From: UBA1952 sp965246905 | GTDB lineage: Bacteria; Bacteroidota; Bacteroidia; Chitinophagales; Chitinophagaceae | Direction of reading: 5' to 3' | NCBI GenBank assembly: GCA_965246905.1 | Contig: CBDFFZ010000018.1 | Coordinates: forward strand, 1-64,000 | Length of the DNA: 64,000 bases | Shown: positions 33,755-42,301 of the stretch, one piece after another | How positions within the stretch are numbered: the stretch's first letter is position 1 | Layout: every line of letters starts with the position of its first letter | Notes under the pieces: model-generated | What the model saw: the letters and a program-made list of their open reading frames with translations, nothing else | Database searches by the model: none | What the model was told of the DNA's origin: nothing | Translations under genes and position numbers: made by a program

Positions 33755-34700
33755 CTGGGTTAAGGATACGCCTGCTTATCCGGATGGGATAATAAACGAA
33801 GTAAAATAAAATAAAGGCAAGCGACAGCAGGAGAATAGCGCTACTGAGCAGCACCGGCATGGCCGTATGGCGGGTTACGTAGCCTTCGAAAAAAGCCGCA
33901 ACGAGGAATACAGGGATAAGCGCAACCATGATCTTTACACCATCTTTTGCGCCTTGCCGTATTGATTGAGCCCTGGTAAATGTTTTGGGGAATAGGATGG
34001 AATTGCCCAGCACCATGCCTGCGCAACCTGCAATTACGAGCGCAGAAATTTCCAAAGTTCCATGAATAAAAACCACGAGGATGGATTGAAGGCCGAGCCC
34101 GTGCTTAAAGAACAAGTGCTCGAAAACACCGAGCATCAGCCCGTTAGTGAGCATAAAATAAATGGTGCCTACCGAACAGAGAATGCCGAGCATAAAACAA
34201 TCGAAGGAAACCCGGATATTATTGAAGGCAATCTGTACGAACATTGTAAATGACTCCTGCTGCTTGTACACGCCAAACGGATCTCCGGAGGCAATGTTGC
34301 GCTCCGTCATATCTACATAACCATCGCCCAGTATCGCACGAACGAAGGTTTGATCGTACATAGAGGAGAATACGCCGAGCGCTACGAAAATGGCAAAAAA
34401 CAGGAATGCGAAAAGCAGGGTTTTATGATTACGGCGGATGATGAGCGGGAGCTCTTGGGTCCAGAAGGTTACGAGGCGGTTATTTTTCTCGCGTCGATTG
34501 CTGTAAATGGACAGGTAGATATTGCCGCCGAGGCTGTTGAGGTATTTTACGGTATTGCCCGCAGGGTAGAAGGTTTTGGCATACGAGAGGTCGTCCACGA
34601 GGTTTGTAAAGCCCTTGGCCAGCTCATCCGGGTCGTCTATCGGGTGCTCGTACTCTGACCAGCGGTCCTTATTTCTCTTGATGAATTGCCCTTCGCGCAT
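33735..34700 (-). CDS. Stage II sporulation protein M (SpoIIM) family membrane protein
   Basis: The start MREGQFIKRNKDRWSEYEHP gives 321 residues. A start about 300 bases upstream is rejected because it would run antisense through the RDD gene. The N-terminal 90 residues are soluble. Five or so transmembrane segments follow, with the family motif FIHGTLEISALVIAGCAGMVLG near residue 225. The SpoIIM/COG1300 family is widespread in non-sporulating bacteria; in this cluster context it is likely an envelope component. It is the first gene of the minus-strand cluster and is divergent from RDD. Confidence 0.88.
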   Translation of the reverse strand: MREGQFIKRNKDRWSEYEHPIDDPDELAKGFTNLVDDLSYAKTFYPAGNTVKYLNSLGGNIYLSIYSNRREKNNRLVTFWTQELPLIIRRNHKTLLFAFLFFAIFVALGVFSSMYDQTFVRAILGDGYVDMTERNIASGDPFGVYKQQESFTMFVQIAFNNIRVSFDCFMLGILCSVGTIYFMLTNGLMLGVFEHLFFKHGLGLQSILVVFIHGTLEISALVIAGCAGMVLGNSILFPKTFTRAQSIRQGAKDGVKIMVALIPVFLVAAFFEGYVTRHTAMPVLLSSAILLLSLAFILFYFVYYPIRISRRILNPDDAPAR

Positions 34701-34720
34701 AGGGGTTAATCGGTAATGGG

Positions 34721-34750
34721 TAAAGATAGTATTTTTGGCTTTGCAGCAAA
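34721..34750 (-). promoter_or_regulatory. Promoter of the SpoIIM/DUF4129/DUF4350/MoxR operon
   Basis: On the minus strand -33 TTTG (34747-34750), 18 bases, then TATCTTTA (34721-34728). It lies back to back with the -7 box for the RDD gene. Confidence 0.5.
34730..34737 (+). promoter_or_regulatory. -7 box of the RDD gene
   Basis: TATTTTTG is a perfect TAnnTTTG. It lies downstream of an alternative in-frame ATG at 34716 and so supports the ATG at 34761 as the true start. Confidence 0.5.
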
Positions 34751-34760
34751 GTCCTCCTAC

Positions 34761-35567
34761 ATGTCCGTTGTTACCATTGCAACCCCTTTTAATATTGATA
34801 TTGAGCTTAATGTAGCACACTTTGGGAAGCGCCTGCTCGCCTGGATTATCGATACTTCCATCCAGTTCTTTTATTACCTGGCCTATGTATTTGCGGTGCA
34901 TAATAAGCTGCCCAATAATGATGGCATACGCATGGTCTGTGGTATTCTGCTTGGTGCGCTTCCTATCATCTTCTACCACTTCCTGATGGAGGTTTTTTTC
35001 AACGGGCAATCACTGGGTAAGCGCGTGGTAGGTATCCGGGTAGTGAATTTTACCGGCAATGGAGCAAGCATCAGCCAGTTTCTTATCCGACTCTTGTTTC
35101 GCTCATTTGGGTTGGTACCGCTGGTAATTGCCGTAATGCTGAATATGGTAGGAAATTTTGGTGATTCAGCCACGTGGGTGTGGGCCGTTTTGCTGCTCAT
35201 GCTGGCGGCAGGAGGGATGTTCCTGTTCTACATTCTTAGCAAGTATGGTCAGCGCCTGGGCGACAGGCTCGCGAATACTTTAGTGATTGAGAGCCGGGCC
35301 AGGGCAGATATTCATAAAACTATTTACCTAAATATTGATGATGAACGCTATGTGGCAAAATATCCTGAAGTAATGCGCCTTACCGACCGCGACATCAACG
35401 GTATCCGCAATCTGCTCGATGTAAAGCATATCAACAGCGAAACCGAAGCTTACCTGTGGCGGATTGCATCGCGTATTGAAGAGGTGCTGGGTATTAAAAG
35501 CAGTCAGGAGCCCTATGACTTTTTAGCGCAGCTGTTGCGGGATTACAATTTCCTGACAAGCAAATAA
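34761..35567 (+). CDS. RDD family integral membrane protein
   Basis: The start MSVVTIATPFNIDIEL gives 268 residues. The RDD domain spans about 20-190 with FGKRLLAWIIDTSIQ (first R and D of the family), SLGKRVVGIRVV and four transmembrane helices, followed by a cytosolic helical tail of about 80 residues. RDD proteins are of unknown function, although some act as ion/H+ antiporters. It is divergent from the SpoIIM operon and belongs to the same functional neighbourhood. Confidence 0.88.
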   Translation: MSVVTIATPFNIDIELNVAHFGKRLLAWIIDTSIQFFYYLAYVFAVHNKLPNNDGIRMVCGILLGALPIIFYHFLMEVFFNGQSLGKRVVGIRVVNFTGNGASISQFLIRLLFRSFGLVPLVIAVMLNMVGNFGDSATWVWAVLLLMLAAGGMFLFYILSKYGQRLGDRLANTLVIESRARADIHKTIYLNIDDERYVAKYPEVMRLTDRDINGIRNLLDVKHINSETEAYLWRIASRIEEVLGIKSSQEPYDFLAQLLRDYNFLTSK

Positions 35568-35576
35568 ATTTAAGCA

Positions 35577-36017
35577 TTACCTTCTGCCGGCAATGGCGAA
35601 GGAGGAGGGTTGGAGGCAGCATTGCCAGTAGCCAATGATTTGGGTAAGCTGGTGTTTCAGCTCATTATAGGTATTTTTCTTCTCGAAGAAGCCCTGCACC
35701 TGTAGCTTGTAGGCAATGCTTACTGTAACCGGCTCAGCGGTAGTAGTAAGGATAATGAAAGGAATGTTTTTACGGCGGAGCGTCTCATGGTCAAAGACTT
35801 TTCTGCGAAACTCGATGCCATTCATCTTAGGCATATTGATATCGGAGATGATGAGGGCAGGCAGCTCGGCTCCGGATGTTAGGTATTCCATAGCATCGGC
35901 GCCATTGCCGAAAGAAAGAAGCTGGTTTTCAATGCCAAAATTGCCCAGAATTTCCTGGAGCAGCGACATGTCGTCCGTATCATCCTCTACAATCATTATC
36001 GGTCCCTGTAACGCCAT
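35577..36017 (-). CDS. Single-domain response regulator (CheY/Rcp1-like)
   Basis: The 146-residue protein is one receiver domain with a short tail. It has the acidic pocket VEDDTDD (residues 10-16), the phospho-acceptor Asp59 in IISDINMPKMNG, Thr91/92 in LTTTAEP and Lys113 in FFEKK. It lacks an output domain, so it probably signals by protein-protein contact downstream of a histidine kinase, which is not in the window. Its stop is 9 bases from the stop of the convergent RDD gene. Confidence 0.92.
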   Translation of the reverse strand: MALQGPIMIVEDDTDDMSLLQEILGNFGIENQLLSFGNGADAMEYLTSGAELPALIISDINMPKMNGIEFRRKVFDHETLRRKNIPFIILTTTAEPVTVSIAYKLQVQGFFEKKNTYNELKHQLTQIIGYWQCCLQPSSFAIAGRR

Positions 36018-36079
36018 ACGCTATGTTCGAAAATCGAAATTACTTTAAATTGATCTTGATTGACGTATGAGGGCTTATA

Positions 36080-36375
36080 ACAACATACGGGTAACATTTG
36101 GGTGGGTTACATTGGCTTTGTTTTTGAGGTAGTTTTTTCGGCAAATGCGCCTGCCTTTGGCGCGCCATCGCAACAGCGTGCTCTTCAGCTCTTCGGCTAC
36201 TTCCGCAGACAGGATATTTCGAAGCAGATTGTCACTCTGCTCTCTTTTCCGATAACAACGTATTGGAATGCTGCTGTTTTCGGAAGCTCCTGAGCAGGAT
36301 GCCGGCAATGCTGAGCAGGAAGGCAACAACCATGGAATTCACACTTCTCCCCGCTGATTTTAGTTTTGCATAGCA
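36080..36375 (-). pseudogene. Remnant of a membrane adenylate/guanylate cyclase gene
   Basis: On the minus strand a transmembrane segment (MVVAFLLSIAGILLRSFRKQ, ATG near 36333) runs into HSNTLLSEK and then shifts frame in an A-run. It continues as REQSDNLLRNILSAEVAEELKS. This joined sequence is the linker that precedes the catalytic domain of Bacteroidota class III nucleotide cyclases (consensus ...SDxLLLNILPxEVAEELK). After it the frame breaks again (KAGAFAEKTT in a third frame) and no catalytic domain follows. Restoring one A near 36258 makes the first 50 residues continuous. The upstream sensor part is also missing. Confidence 0.55.
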
Positions 36376-36379
36376 GAAT

Positions 36380-36755
36380 TTAGTTTAAGGATAAAATCAA
36401 GGACGCCGTCCGGCCCGGGAGGGCAAAGTGTCCGGTTGCGCTACAAACCCGCCCATTTTTTATCAACGGTGGCTACCAATTGATTTGAAATCTGAATGAT
36501 GCAGAACCAGAAAAGGCAATTGAAGTAAAACTTACGTAAAGCGCATTTTCAACAGTAGTAGATTCCAGAGTGTGCCAATATTTTTAAACTACTTAGAATA
36601 ACGAAGTATAGCTACTAAAAATGCCAATCGCTTGGTGCATTAATATTTTTTCAAATCAATAAACTTGTTCTTAGAATAGAATAGCTACTGCAAATCAACG
36701 CATTCCATCTAAAAAAAAGTGAAAAAAATTATGAATCACAATCATCAAAACCACA
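36380..36755. other. AT-rich non-coding region upstream of recA
   Basis: No reading frame is credible here. Two imperfect copies of TTAGAATA(n)GAA/TAGCTACT occur at 36593-36616 and 36671-36689, about 77 bases apart. Nothing recognisable as a LexA box was found. Confidence 0.35.
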
Positions 36756-36772
36756 TATTTTTGGTACATTTG
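36756..36772 (+). promoter_or_regulatory. Two adjacent -7 boxes of recA
   Basis: TATTTTTG (36756-36763) and TACATTTG (36765-36772) both match TAnnTTTG perfectly. They lie 43 and 34 bases before the recA ATG. Neither has an evident -33 TTTG, which would suit a regulated promoter. Confidence 0.55.
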
Positions 36773-36806
36773 ATCAACGAAAAATTAAACAATCAATCTA
36801 CATAAA

Positions 36807-37835
36807 ATGGCAGCAGCATCAGCGGCAAACGCAGCAGAAGACAAACTCAAAGCATTAAAAATGGCGATCGAAAAGATCGACAAAGATTATGGTAAAGGCT
36901 CGGTGATGATGCTGGGTGATAAGCAGACGAATAATATTGAATCGATTTCTACGGGATCCCTGGGCTTAGACGTAGCATTGGGCATTGGTGGCTTTCCACG
37001 CGGCCGGGTTGTCGAAATTTATGGCCCTGAGTCTTCTGGTAAAACGACTATCGCCATTCATACCATTGCGGAAGCGCAGAAAAAAGGGGGCATTTGTGCT
37101 ATCATCGATGCGGAACATGCATTTGATGCCGGTTATGCACGTAAACTTGGGGTCGATGTAGATAACCTGCTTATATCCCAGCCGGACTATGGTGAGCAAG
37201 CGCTTGAAATTGCCGATCGCCTTATCTCTTCCGGGGCAGTCGATGTTGTAGTTATTGACTCGGTAGCCGCGCTGGTACCCAAAAGTGAACTGGAAGGTGA
37301 AATGGGCGATAGTAAAATGGGCCTTCACGCCCGCCTTATGAGCCAGGCTTTACGTAAGCTTACCGCAACAATCAACCGTACCGGCACGATCTGCATTTTT
37401 ATCAATCAGCTTCGTGAAAAGATCGGTGTTATGTTTGGCAATCCTGAAACAACAACCGGTGGTAATGCCCTCAAGTTTTATGCTTCCGTACGCCTCGATA
37501 TCCGCAGGATCGCACAGATCAAGGATGGTGATACGGCAACCGGCAACCGTACGCGTGTAAAAGTTGTAAAAAATAAAGTGGCGCCCCCATTCCGCCAGGT
37601 AGAATTTGATATTGTTTTTGGTGAAGGTATCTCTAAGATGGGTGAGATCATCGACATGGGTGTTGATCTTGCCATCATCAACAAAAGCGGCTCATGGTTC
37701 AGCTATGGTGATAATAAGATCGGCCAGGGCCGCGATGCCGTTAAAACTTTTCTTACGGATAATCCTGAGCTTAGCGATGAAATTGAAGCCCGTATTCGGG
37801 AGCAGCTTAGTGTAAAGCCAGAAGTAGAAGCATGA
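36807..37835 (+). CDS. recA: Recombinase RecA
   Basis: The 342-residue protein is RecA throughout: Walker A GPESSGKT (73-80), the MAW-like and L1/L2 regions (LMSQALRKLT, INQLREKIGVMFGNPETTTGGNALKFYASVRLD), and the C-terminal domain. It forms filaments on single-stranded DNA, drives strand exchange and promotes LexA-type cleavage. The N-terminus is Ala-rich and the C-terminal acidic tail is short. It is monocistronic, with its own promoter and terminator. Confidence 0.98.
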   Translation: MAAASAANAAEDKLKALKMAIEKIDKDYGKGSVMMLGDKQTNNIESISTGSLGLDVALGIGGFPRGRVVEIYGPESSGKTTIAIHTIAEAQKKGGICAIIDAEHAFDAGYARKLGVDVDNLLISQPDYGEQALEIADRLISSGAVDVVVIDSVAALVPKSELEGEMGDSKMGLHARLMSQALRKLTATINRTGTICIFINQLREKIGVMFGNPETTTGGNALKFYASVRLDIRRIAQIKDGDTATGNRTRVKVVKNKVAPPFRQVEFDIVFGEGISKMGEIIDMGVDLAIINKSGSWFSYGDNKIGQGRDAVKTFLTDNPELSDEIEARIREQLSVKPEVEA

Positions 37836-37860
37836 TCATCAGATAATTTATAGTAGAAAA

Positions 37861-37885
37861 GGCCGGCAATGTAGCCGGTCTTTTT
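37861..37885 (+). terminator. Terminator of recA
   Basis: GGCCGGC-AATGTA-GCCGGTC is a 7-bp stem with one G-T pair followed by five T, starting 26 bases after the stop. Confidence 0.82.
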
Positions 37886-37974
37886 ATGATTTGAATCGGG
37901 TGATTATACCCGCAAACTCCTGTCCTTATTTAATACCTTGTTTTACCTGCTGCTGCAAAGCAAACGGCTGTGCC

Positions 37975-37982
37975 TATATTTG
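37975..37982 (+). promoter_or_regulatory. -7 box of the phosphohexomutase gene
   Basis: TATATTTG is a perfect TAnnTTTG, 22 bases before the ATG at 38005. It excludes the longer in-frame start far upstream. Confidence 0.6.
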
Positions 37983-38004
37983 CAACTTAATTTTAACACA
38001 CTCG

Positions 38005-39396
38005 ATGGCACTTATAAAATCAATTTCCGGTATCCGGGGCACTATAGGCGGCACGCCAGGCAATGGGCTCACACCGATAGATATCGTAAAGTTTACTACC
38101 TCTTATGGGGCGTGGATTTCTGGTCGTGGTAAAGGAAATAAAATCGTTGTGGGTCGTGATGGGCGCATCTCAGGCGAGATTGTCCGCAACCTCGTGGTCG
38201 CAACACTTCAAAGCTTAGGCTTCGATGTAATTGACCTGGGGCTGAGCACTACGCCAACTGTAGAGATTGCAGTACCCGCAGAGAAGGCGGCAGGCGGCAT
38301 TATACTTACCGCAAGCCACAACCCAAAGGAATGGAACGCGCTCAAGCTGCTCAACGAAGATGGTGAGTTTATCAGCGGCGATGATGGAGCCTGGATCCTG
38401 GAGCATGCTGAAAATGGAACAGCTAATTATGCAGATGTAAACAAGCTAGGCAGCCTTAGCTATAATAAAGCCTGGATGCAGCGCCATATCGATGCATTGC
38501 GTTCGCATCCGCTGGTAGATGTTGCTGCTATCCGCGCAAAGAATTTTAAAATTGTGGTGGATCCGATCAATTCTACCGGTGCCATTTTTGTACCTGCGCT
38601 CCTCGAGGCGCTTGGCGTTGCTGAAGTAATTCTTATTAATGAAGAAGTATCCGGGAAGTTTGCCCACAATCCAGAGCCATTGCCTGAAAATCTCCGCGAG
38701 CTCTGTGCGGTAGTGGAAAAAAGAGGCGCGCACCTCGGCATTGCCGTTGACCCTGATGTGGACCGGCTCTGCTTTGTTTGTGAAGATGGCAGTTTGTTTG
38801 GCGAGGAATATACGCTTGTTGCCGTTGCAGATTACATGCTTGGCCATAAGAAAGGCAATACCGTTTCCAATATGTCGTCCACACGTGCGCTGCGCGACGT
38901 AACTGAGAAACACGGCGGTACCTATTATCCAAGTGCAGTGGGAGAGGTGAATGTGGTAAACCGGATGAAGGAAGTAAGTGCAGTAATAGGAGGAGAAGGC
39001 AATGGCGGGGTCATTATACCAGAGCTTCATTATGGCCGGGATGCGCTCGCAGGCATTGCCCTGTTTCTTACGCATCTGGCAAAGTTCGGCAAGAGCATCA
39101 AAGCGCTCCGCAATACTTATCCGGATTATTTCATCTCAAAAAACAAGATAGATCTTAACGAAGGGATGGATGTACAGCGCATACTTGCATCTGTAAAGCA
39201 GAAATACAGCCGGCAGCCGATCAATACAGAAGATGGCCTGAAGATTGAATTTGACAAAGATTGGGTGCATCTGCGCACTTCCAATACAGAGCCTATCATC
39301 CGTATTTATGCAGAAAGCAGCAGCGAGACAATGGCATCCAACATAGCGAAGCGGATTATGGAGGATATTAAGGAGCTTATGCTCGAGCGGGTTTAA
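38005..39396 (+). CDS. glmM: Phosphoglucosamine mutase / phosphomannomutase family enzyme
   Basis: The start MALIKSISGIRGTIGG gives 463 residues with all four alpha-D-phosphohexomutase signatures. These are the phosphoserine loop LTASHNPKEWNALK near residue 100, the metal loop DPDVDR near 250, the sugar loop GEGNGG near 330, and the phosphate loop RTSNTEPIIRIYAE near 427. In Bacteroidota this form is annotated as GlmM, converting glucosamine 6-phosphate to glucosamine 1-phosphate for cell wall synthesis. Specificity cannot be proved from motifs, and phosphomannomutase is the alternative. Confidence 0.85.
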   Translation: MALIKSISGIRGTIGGTPGNGLTPIDIVKFTTSYGAWISGRGKGNKIVVGRDGRISGEIVRNLVVATLQSLGFDVIDLGLSTTPTVEIAVPAEKAAGGIILTASHNPKEWNALKLLNEDGEFISGDDGAWILEHAENGTANYADVNKLGSLSYNKAWMQRHIDALRSHPLVDVAAIRAKNFKIVVDPINSTGAIFVPALLEALGVAEVILINEEVSGKFAHNPEPLPENLRELCAVVEKRGAHLGIAVDPDVDRLCFVCEDGSLFGEEYTLVAVADYMLGHKKGNTVSNMSSTRALRDVTEKHGGTYYPSAVGEVNVVNRMKEVSAVIGGEGNGGVIIPELHYGRDALAGIALFLTHLAKFGKSIKALRNTYPDYFISKNKIDLNEGMDVQRILASVKQKYSRQPINTEDGLKIEFDKDWVHLRTSNTEPIIRIYAESSSETMASNIAKRIMEDIKELMLERV

Positions 39397-39409
39397 ATTT
39401 TCACGAAAA

Positions 39410-39417
39410 TATCTTTG
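39410..39417 (+). promoter_or_regulatory. -7 box of the FAD oxidoreductase gene
   Basis: TATCTTTG is a perfect TAnnTTTG. The TTG codon inside it (39415) is in frame with the gene but would lie upstream of the transcription start, so the real start must be further downstream. Confidence 0.55.
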
Positions 39418-39489
39418 GAAAAGTGCAGCTTTACGGTTGCGCTTTTTTTTAGTGAAAGGACACTTACTTTAAACAGGCATCTCTCCCCT

Positions 39490-41001
39490 TTGGCAAACAA
39501 GCATAAATACGATGTAGTTGTAGTAGGCAGCGGGCTTGGCGGCCTGCTTACAGCCGTGCTTTTGGCCAAGGAAGGCATGAAAGTTTGCGTGTTAGAGAAA
39601 AATAAGCAAGCCGGTGGCTGCCTGCAAACCTTTGCCCTGCATAAAAAGGTTTTTGACAGCTGCATTCATTACATCGGCGGTTTGGGAGAAGGGCATACGC
39701 TGAACCGTATCTTTCGCTATGCGGGCATTTTGGATAAGCTTGAGCTAAAGCCTTTTGACTCCTTTGGCTTCGACCGTGTTGCATTTGGCAATGAGCCGGA
39801 AGAATATCCACATGCAATTGGACGGGAGCATTTCATCAATCAGCTTCTACCATATTTTCCGAAGGAAAAAAAAGCGTTGGAAAAATATCTTGCGCTTATG
39901 GCGGATGTTACGCAGCATTTTCCAATGTACCAGCTAAAGAATGGCGAAGCGGACGAAAAAACGGCTGTTCTTGGCTTGGAATTGTCCGCCGTGCTTGCAG
40001 AAATTACTGATAATATTTTGCTGCGGGAAGTGCTTACCGGCAACAACCTCCTTTATGCCGGAGAACGCGGTAAAACACCTTTTTATATTCATGCGCTGGT
40101 TATGGAGAGCTACCTGCACAGCGCACATAAAGTACTGCCCGGCAGCTCGCAGATCACAAAGTTTTTGATAGCGGAGCTAAGGCAGCATGGCGGTGAGGTA
40201 TTGCGCAGGATGCCTGTTGTGAAATTTGAAGATCTGGATGGAAGAATATCCTGTGCGGTAACAGAAGATGGAAGCCGGTTTTATGGAGCGCATTTTATCG
40301 CGGCTATTCATCCTGCATTGCTGTCTCGTTTGCTGGACCATAAATTGCTGCGCCCGGCATTTCATAGAAGAGTGGACAGTCTGGAGCAAACGACACCCTC
40401 CTTTATGGTGAATATGGTACTGCGGCCGCGCGCCATTCCATTTAAGCAGCACAATGTTTACTGGCATGCTACCCATGATTCGTTTGCCGCAATCAATGCG
40501 GAAGAGTGGCCTGCCACCTACGCGCTTTATTACAGTGAAGATAAAGCCAATCCGGGCTTTGCAGACCGGCTTTCTATTCTTACCTATATGCCATTTGCCC
40601 TGGCAAATAAATGGAAAGACAGCTATAATCAGACTGCATCTCCTGCTTCCCGCGGGGCAGATTATAATACATTTAAAGAAAAGTACGCTGCCCTGCTCAT
40701 CGGTAAAGTAATAGAACGGCTCCCAGGCCTGGCTCTTGCTGTTTTAGCAAAAAGTGTAGCCACGCCGCTTACTTTTCGGGATTATACCGGTAGTCCTGAT
40801 GGTGCGCTATATGGCATTCTGAAAGATGTAAATGCAGGAGAAAGAACAACGATCAATACCCGTACCAAGATACCCAATTTATTCCTTACTGGCCAGAACG
40901 TAAACCTGCACGGAGTGCTTGGCGTAAGCGTTACAGCGGTAATAACTGCCGGAGAATTATTGGGATTGGATTATCTTTTAGAAAAGATCAATGCTTCCTA
41001 A
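39490..41001 (+). CDS. Phytoene desaturase / retinol saturase-like FAD-dependent oxidoreductase, probable TTG start
   Basis: The FAD-binding Rossmann motif VVVVGSGLGGLLTAVLLAKEG begins 8 residues after TTG 39490, giving 503 residues (MANKHKYD...). No ATG or GTG lies between the promoter and this motif. Further family motifs are GGCLQTF near 45 and the C-terminal FAD loop LFLTGQNVNLHGVLGVSVTAVITAGE. The sequence groups by eye with all-trans-retinol 13,14-reductase-like (CrtI-type) enzymes that act on polyenes; the substrate is unknown. No other carotenoid gene is in the window. Confidence 0.82.
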   Translation: MANKHKYDVVVVGSGLGGLLTAVLLAKEGMKVCVLEKNKQAGGCLQTFALHKKVFDSCIHYIGGLGEGHTLNRIFRYAGILDKLELKPFDSFGFDRVAFGNEPEEYPHAIGREHFINQLLPYFPKEKKALEKYLALMADVTQHFPMYQLKNGEADEKTAVLGLELSAVLAEITDNILLREVLTGNNLLYAGERGKTPFYIHALVMESYLHSAHKVLPGSSQITKFLIAELRQHGGEVLRRMPVVKFEDLDGRISCAVTEDGSRFYGAHFIAAIHPALLSRLLDHKLLRPAFHRRVDSLEQTTPSFMVNMVLRPRAIPFKQHNVYWHATHDSFAAINAEEWPATYALYYSEDKANPGFADRLSILTYMPFALANKWKDSYNQTASPASRGADYNTFKEKYAALLIGKVIERLPGLALAVLAKSVATPLTFRDYTGSPDGALYGILKDVNAGERTTINTRTKIPNLFLTGQNVNLHGVLGVSVTAVITAGELLGLDYLLEKINAS

Positions 41002-41041
41002 AGAAAAACATTATTTAGGAAGGAAAGGCGGTACATATGCA

Positions 41042-42280
41042 CTATTGATAAGCAAGATCCTCATTTTCCTGAACTACAATACGCTTCCCATTTACAATAA
41101 GCGTAGTATGATTGTGGTGAATGACGTTTTTGGGATGCTTTGTTTTCTTAGGATGTAATTTCGCCACTTCGGTCACTTTTGATTCCACAACGCTCTGTTG
41201 AATACGCTGCTTAACAATATTACGCCGGAACGCAAAAAGCACTGCAAGCATCGTAAAGCCGGTAGCCAGCAGGCCGGCAATCCCCCAGTTCATACCATAG
41301 GGTTGCAACAGAACGGATACCAGAATTATACAGATATTCGCGCCGAGAATCGTAGCGACCGTTTGTGAATGGGTAAGCCCGAGGTCCAGGAGGTAGTGAT
41401 GCAGATGCGTACGATCGGCACTGAAAGGTGAGCGCCCTTTAATGATACGCATCGTGAAGACCCTGAATGTATCAAAAACAGGAATGAAAAGAATAGCAAG
41501 CGCAGTAGTTAGGCATCCGGAAGATGTATAGATAAAGCCCATTACGGGCGTACCGGGGTGGAACGAATTGATAAACATAATCCCTATCGCGGCAATAGCA
41601 AAACCAATGATAAGAGAGCCGGTATCGCCCATAAATATTTTTGCCGGAGAGAGGTTAGATTTAAGGAAGCCCACGATAGCTCCAGTCAGGCTGAATGCAA
41701 TAATCGCGCTGCTTGTTTCCCCTTCATATGCCAGCATCACACCAAATATAGTTGCTATAAGTGCGCCTATGCTGCCTGCCAGCCCATCTATGCCATCTAT
41801 AAGGTTAAAAGCATTGGTTACGAATACGCAGCCTACAATAGAGAAAGCCATACTAATCCAAACAGGCATCTCCCCAACTCCTAAAAGTCCATCCAGGGAT
41901 TTAATCCTGATATCTGCGAGGCAAACAATAATAATAGCAGCTGCAAGTTGAGCAAGAAATTTTTTGCTTGGGCTTATCTGAACCAGGTCATCTTTTACAC
42001 CAGTAATAAATAGAATTAAGACGGCAGCTGTTATATAATTCCATTTACCAAACGAGGCGGGATTTATAAACAGTGAAGTAGCAATAATAAAAGCAAAGAA
42101 AATGCCTACGCCGCCAAGATTCGGCACAATACGTTTATGAAGTTTTCGTTCATTATCCGGAAGATCAAGCAGGCGTTTCCGCTTAGCTACATAAATGATA
42201 TTGGGAATAGAGAATAAGCTAATGGCAAGAGCTGCCAAAAAACATAGACAATAATTAAGATATGGCTGAAGTGAATGCAT
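41042..42280 (-). CDS. MraY/WecA family undecaprenyl-phosphate sugar-1-phosphate transferase
   Basis: The start MHSLQPYLNYCLCFLAALA gives 412 residues and about ten transmembrane helices. Catalytic loops are present: KLHKRIVPNLGGVGIF, the DDxx-like ITGVKDDLVQ, NAFNLIDGIDGLAGSIG, IFMGDTGSLIIGF and the HLHHYLL histidine loop. WecA-type enzymes attach GlcNAc-1-phosphate to undecaprenyl phosphate to begin glycan assembly. The C-terminal tail is long, basic and His-rich. Neighbouring wecB supports a GlcNAc/ManNAc-based surface glycan. Confidence 0.88.
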   Translation of the reverse strand: MHSLQPYLNYCLCFLAALAISLFSIPNIIYVAKRKRLLDLPDNERKLHKRIVPNLGGVGIFFAFIIATSLFINPASFGKWNYITAAVLILFITGVKDDLVQISPSKKFLAQLAAAIIIVCLADIRIKSLDGLLGVGEMPVWISMAFSIVGCVFVTNAFNLIDGIDGLAGSIGALIATIFGVMLAYEGETSSAIIAFSLTGAIVGFLKSNLSPAKIFMGDTGSLIIGFAIAAIGIMFINSFHPGTPVMGFIYTSSGCLTTALAILFIPVFDTFRVFTMRIIKGRSPFSADRTHLHHYLLDLGLTHSQTVATILGANICIILVSVLLQPYGMNWGIAGLLATGFTMLAVLFAFRRNIVKQRIQQSVVESKVTEVAKLHPKKTKHPKNVIHHNHTTLIVNGKRIVVQENEDLAYQ

Positions 42281-42301
42281 AAGCAAAAGACCTTCCTGCT
42301 G

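Noticed and set aside
34701..35009. Long N-terminal extension of the SpoIIM protein
   Set aside because: It would read antisense through the RDD gene and upstream of a predicted promoter; the family starts near MREGQFIK (34700).
36102..36293. Plus-strand 63-codon frame before recA
   Set aside because: It lies opposite the cyclase remnant, with no start signals and no recognisable domain.
37891..38004. Upstream extension of the phosphohexomutase
   Set aside because: It lies upstream of a perfect -7 box at 37975 and has a Cys-rich sequence unlike the family.
38446..39075. Minus-strand 209-codon frame opposite the phosphohexomutase
   Set aside because: Antisense shadow with Cys/His/Arg-rich, non-protein-like composition.
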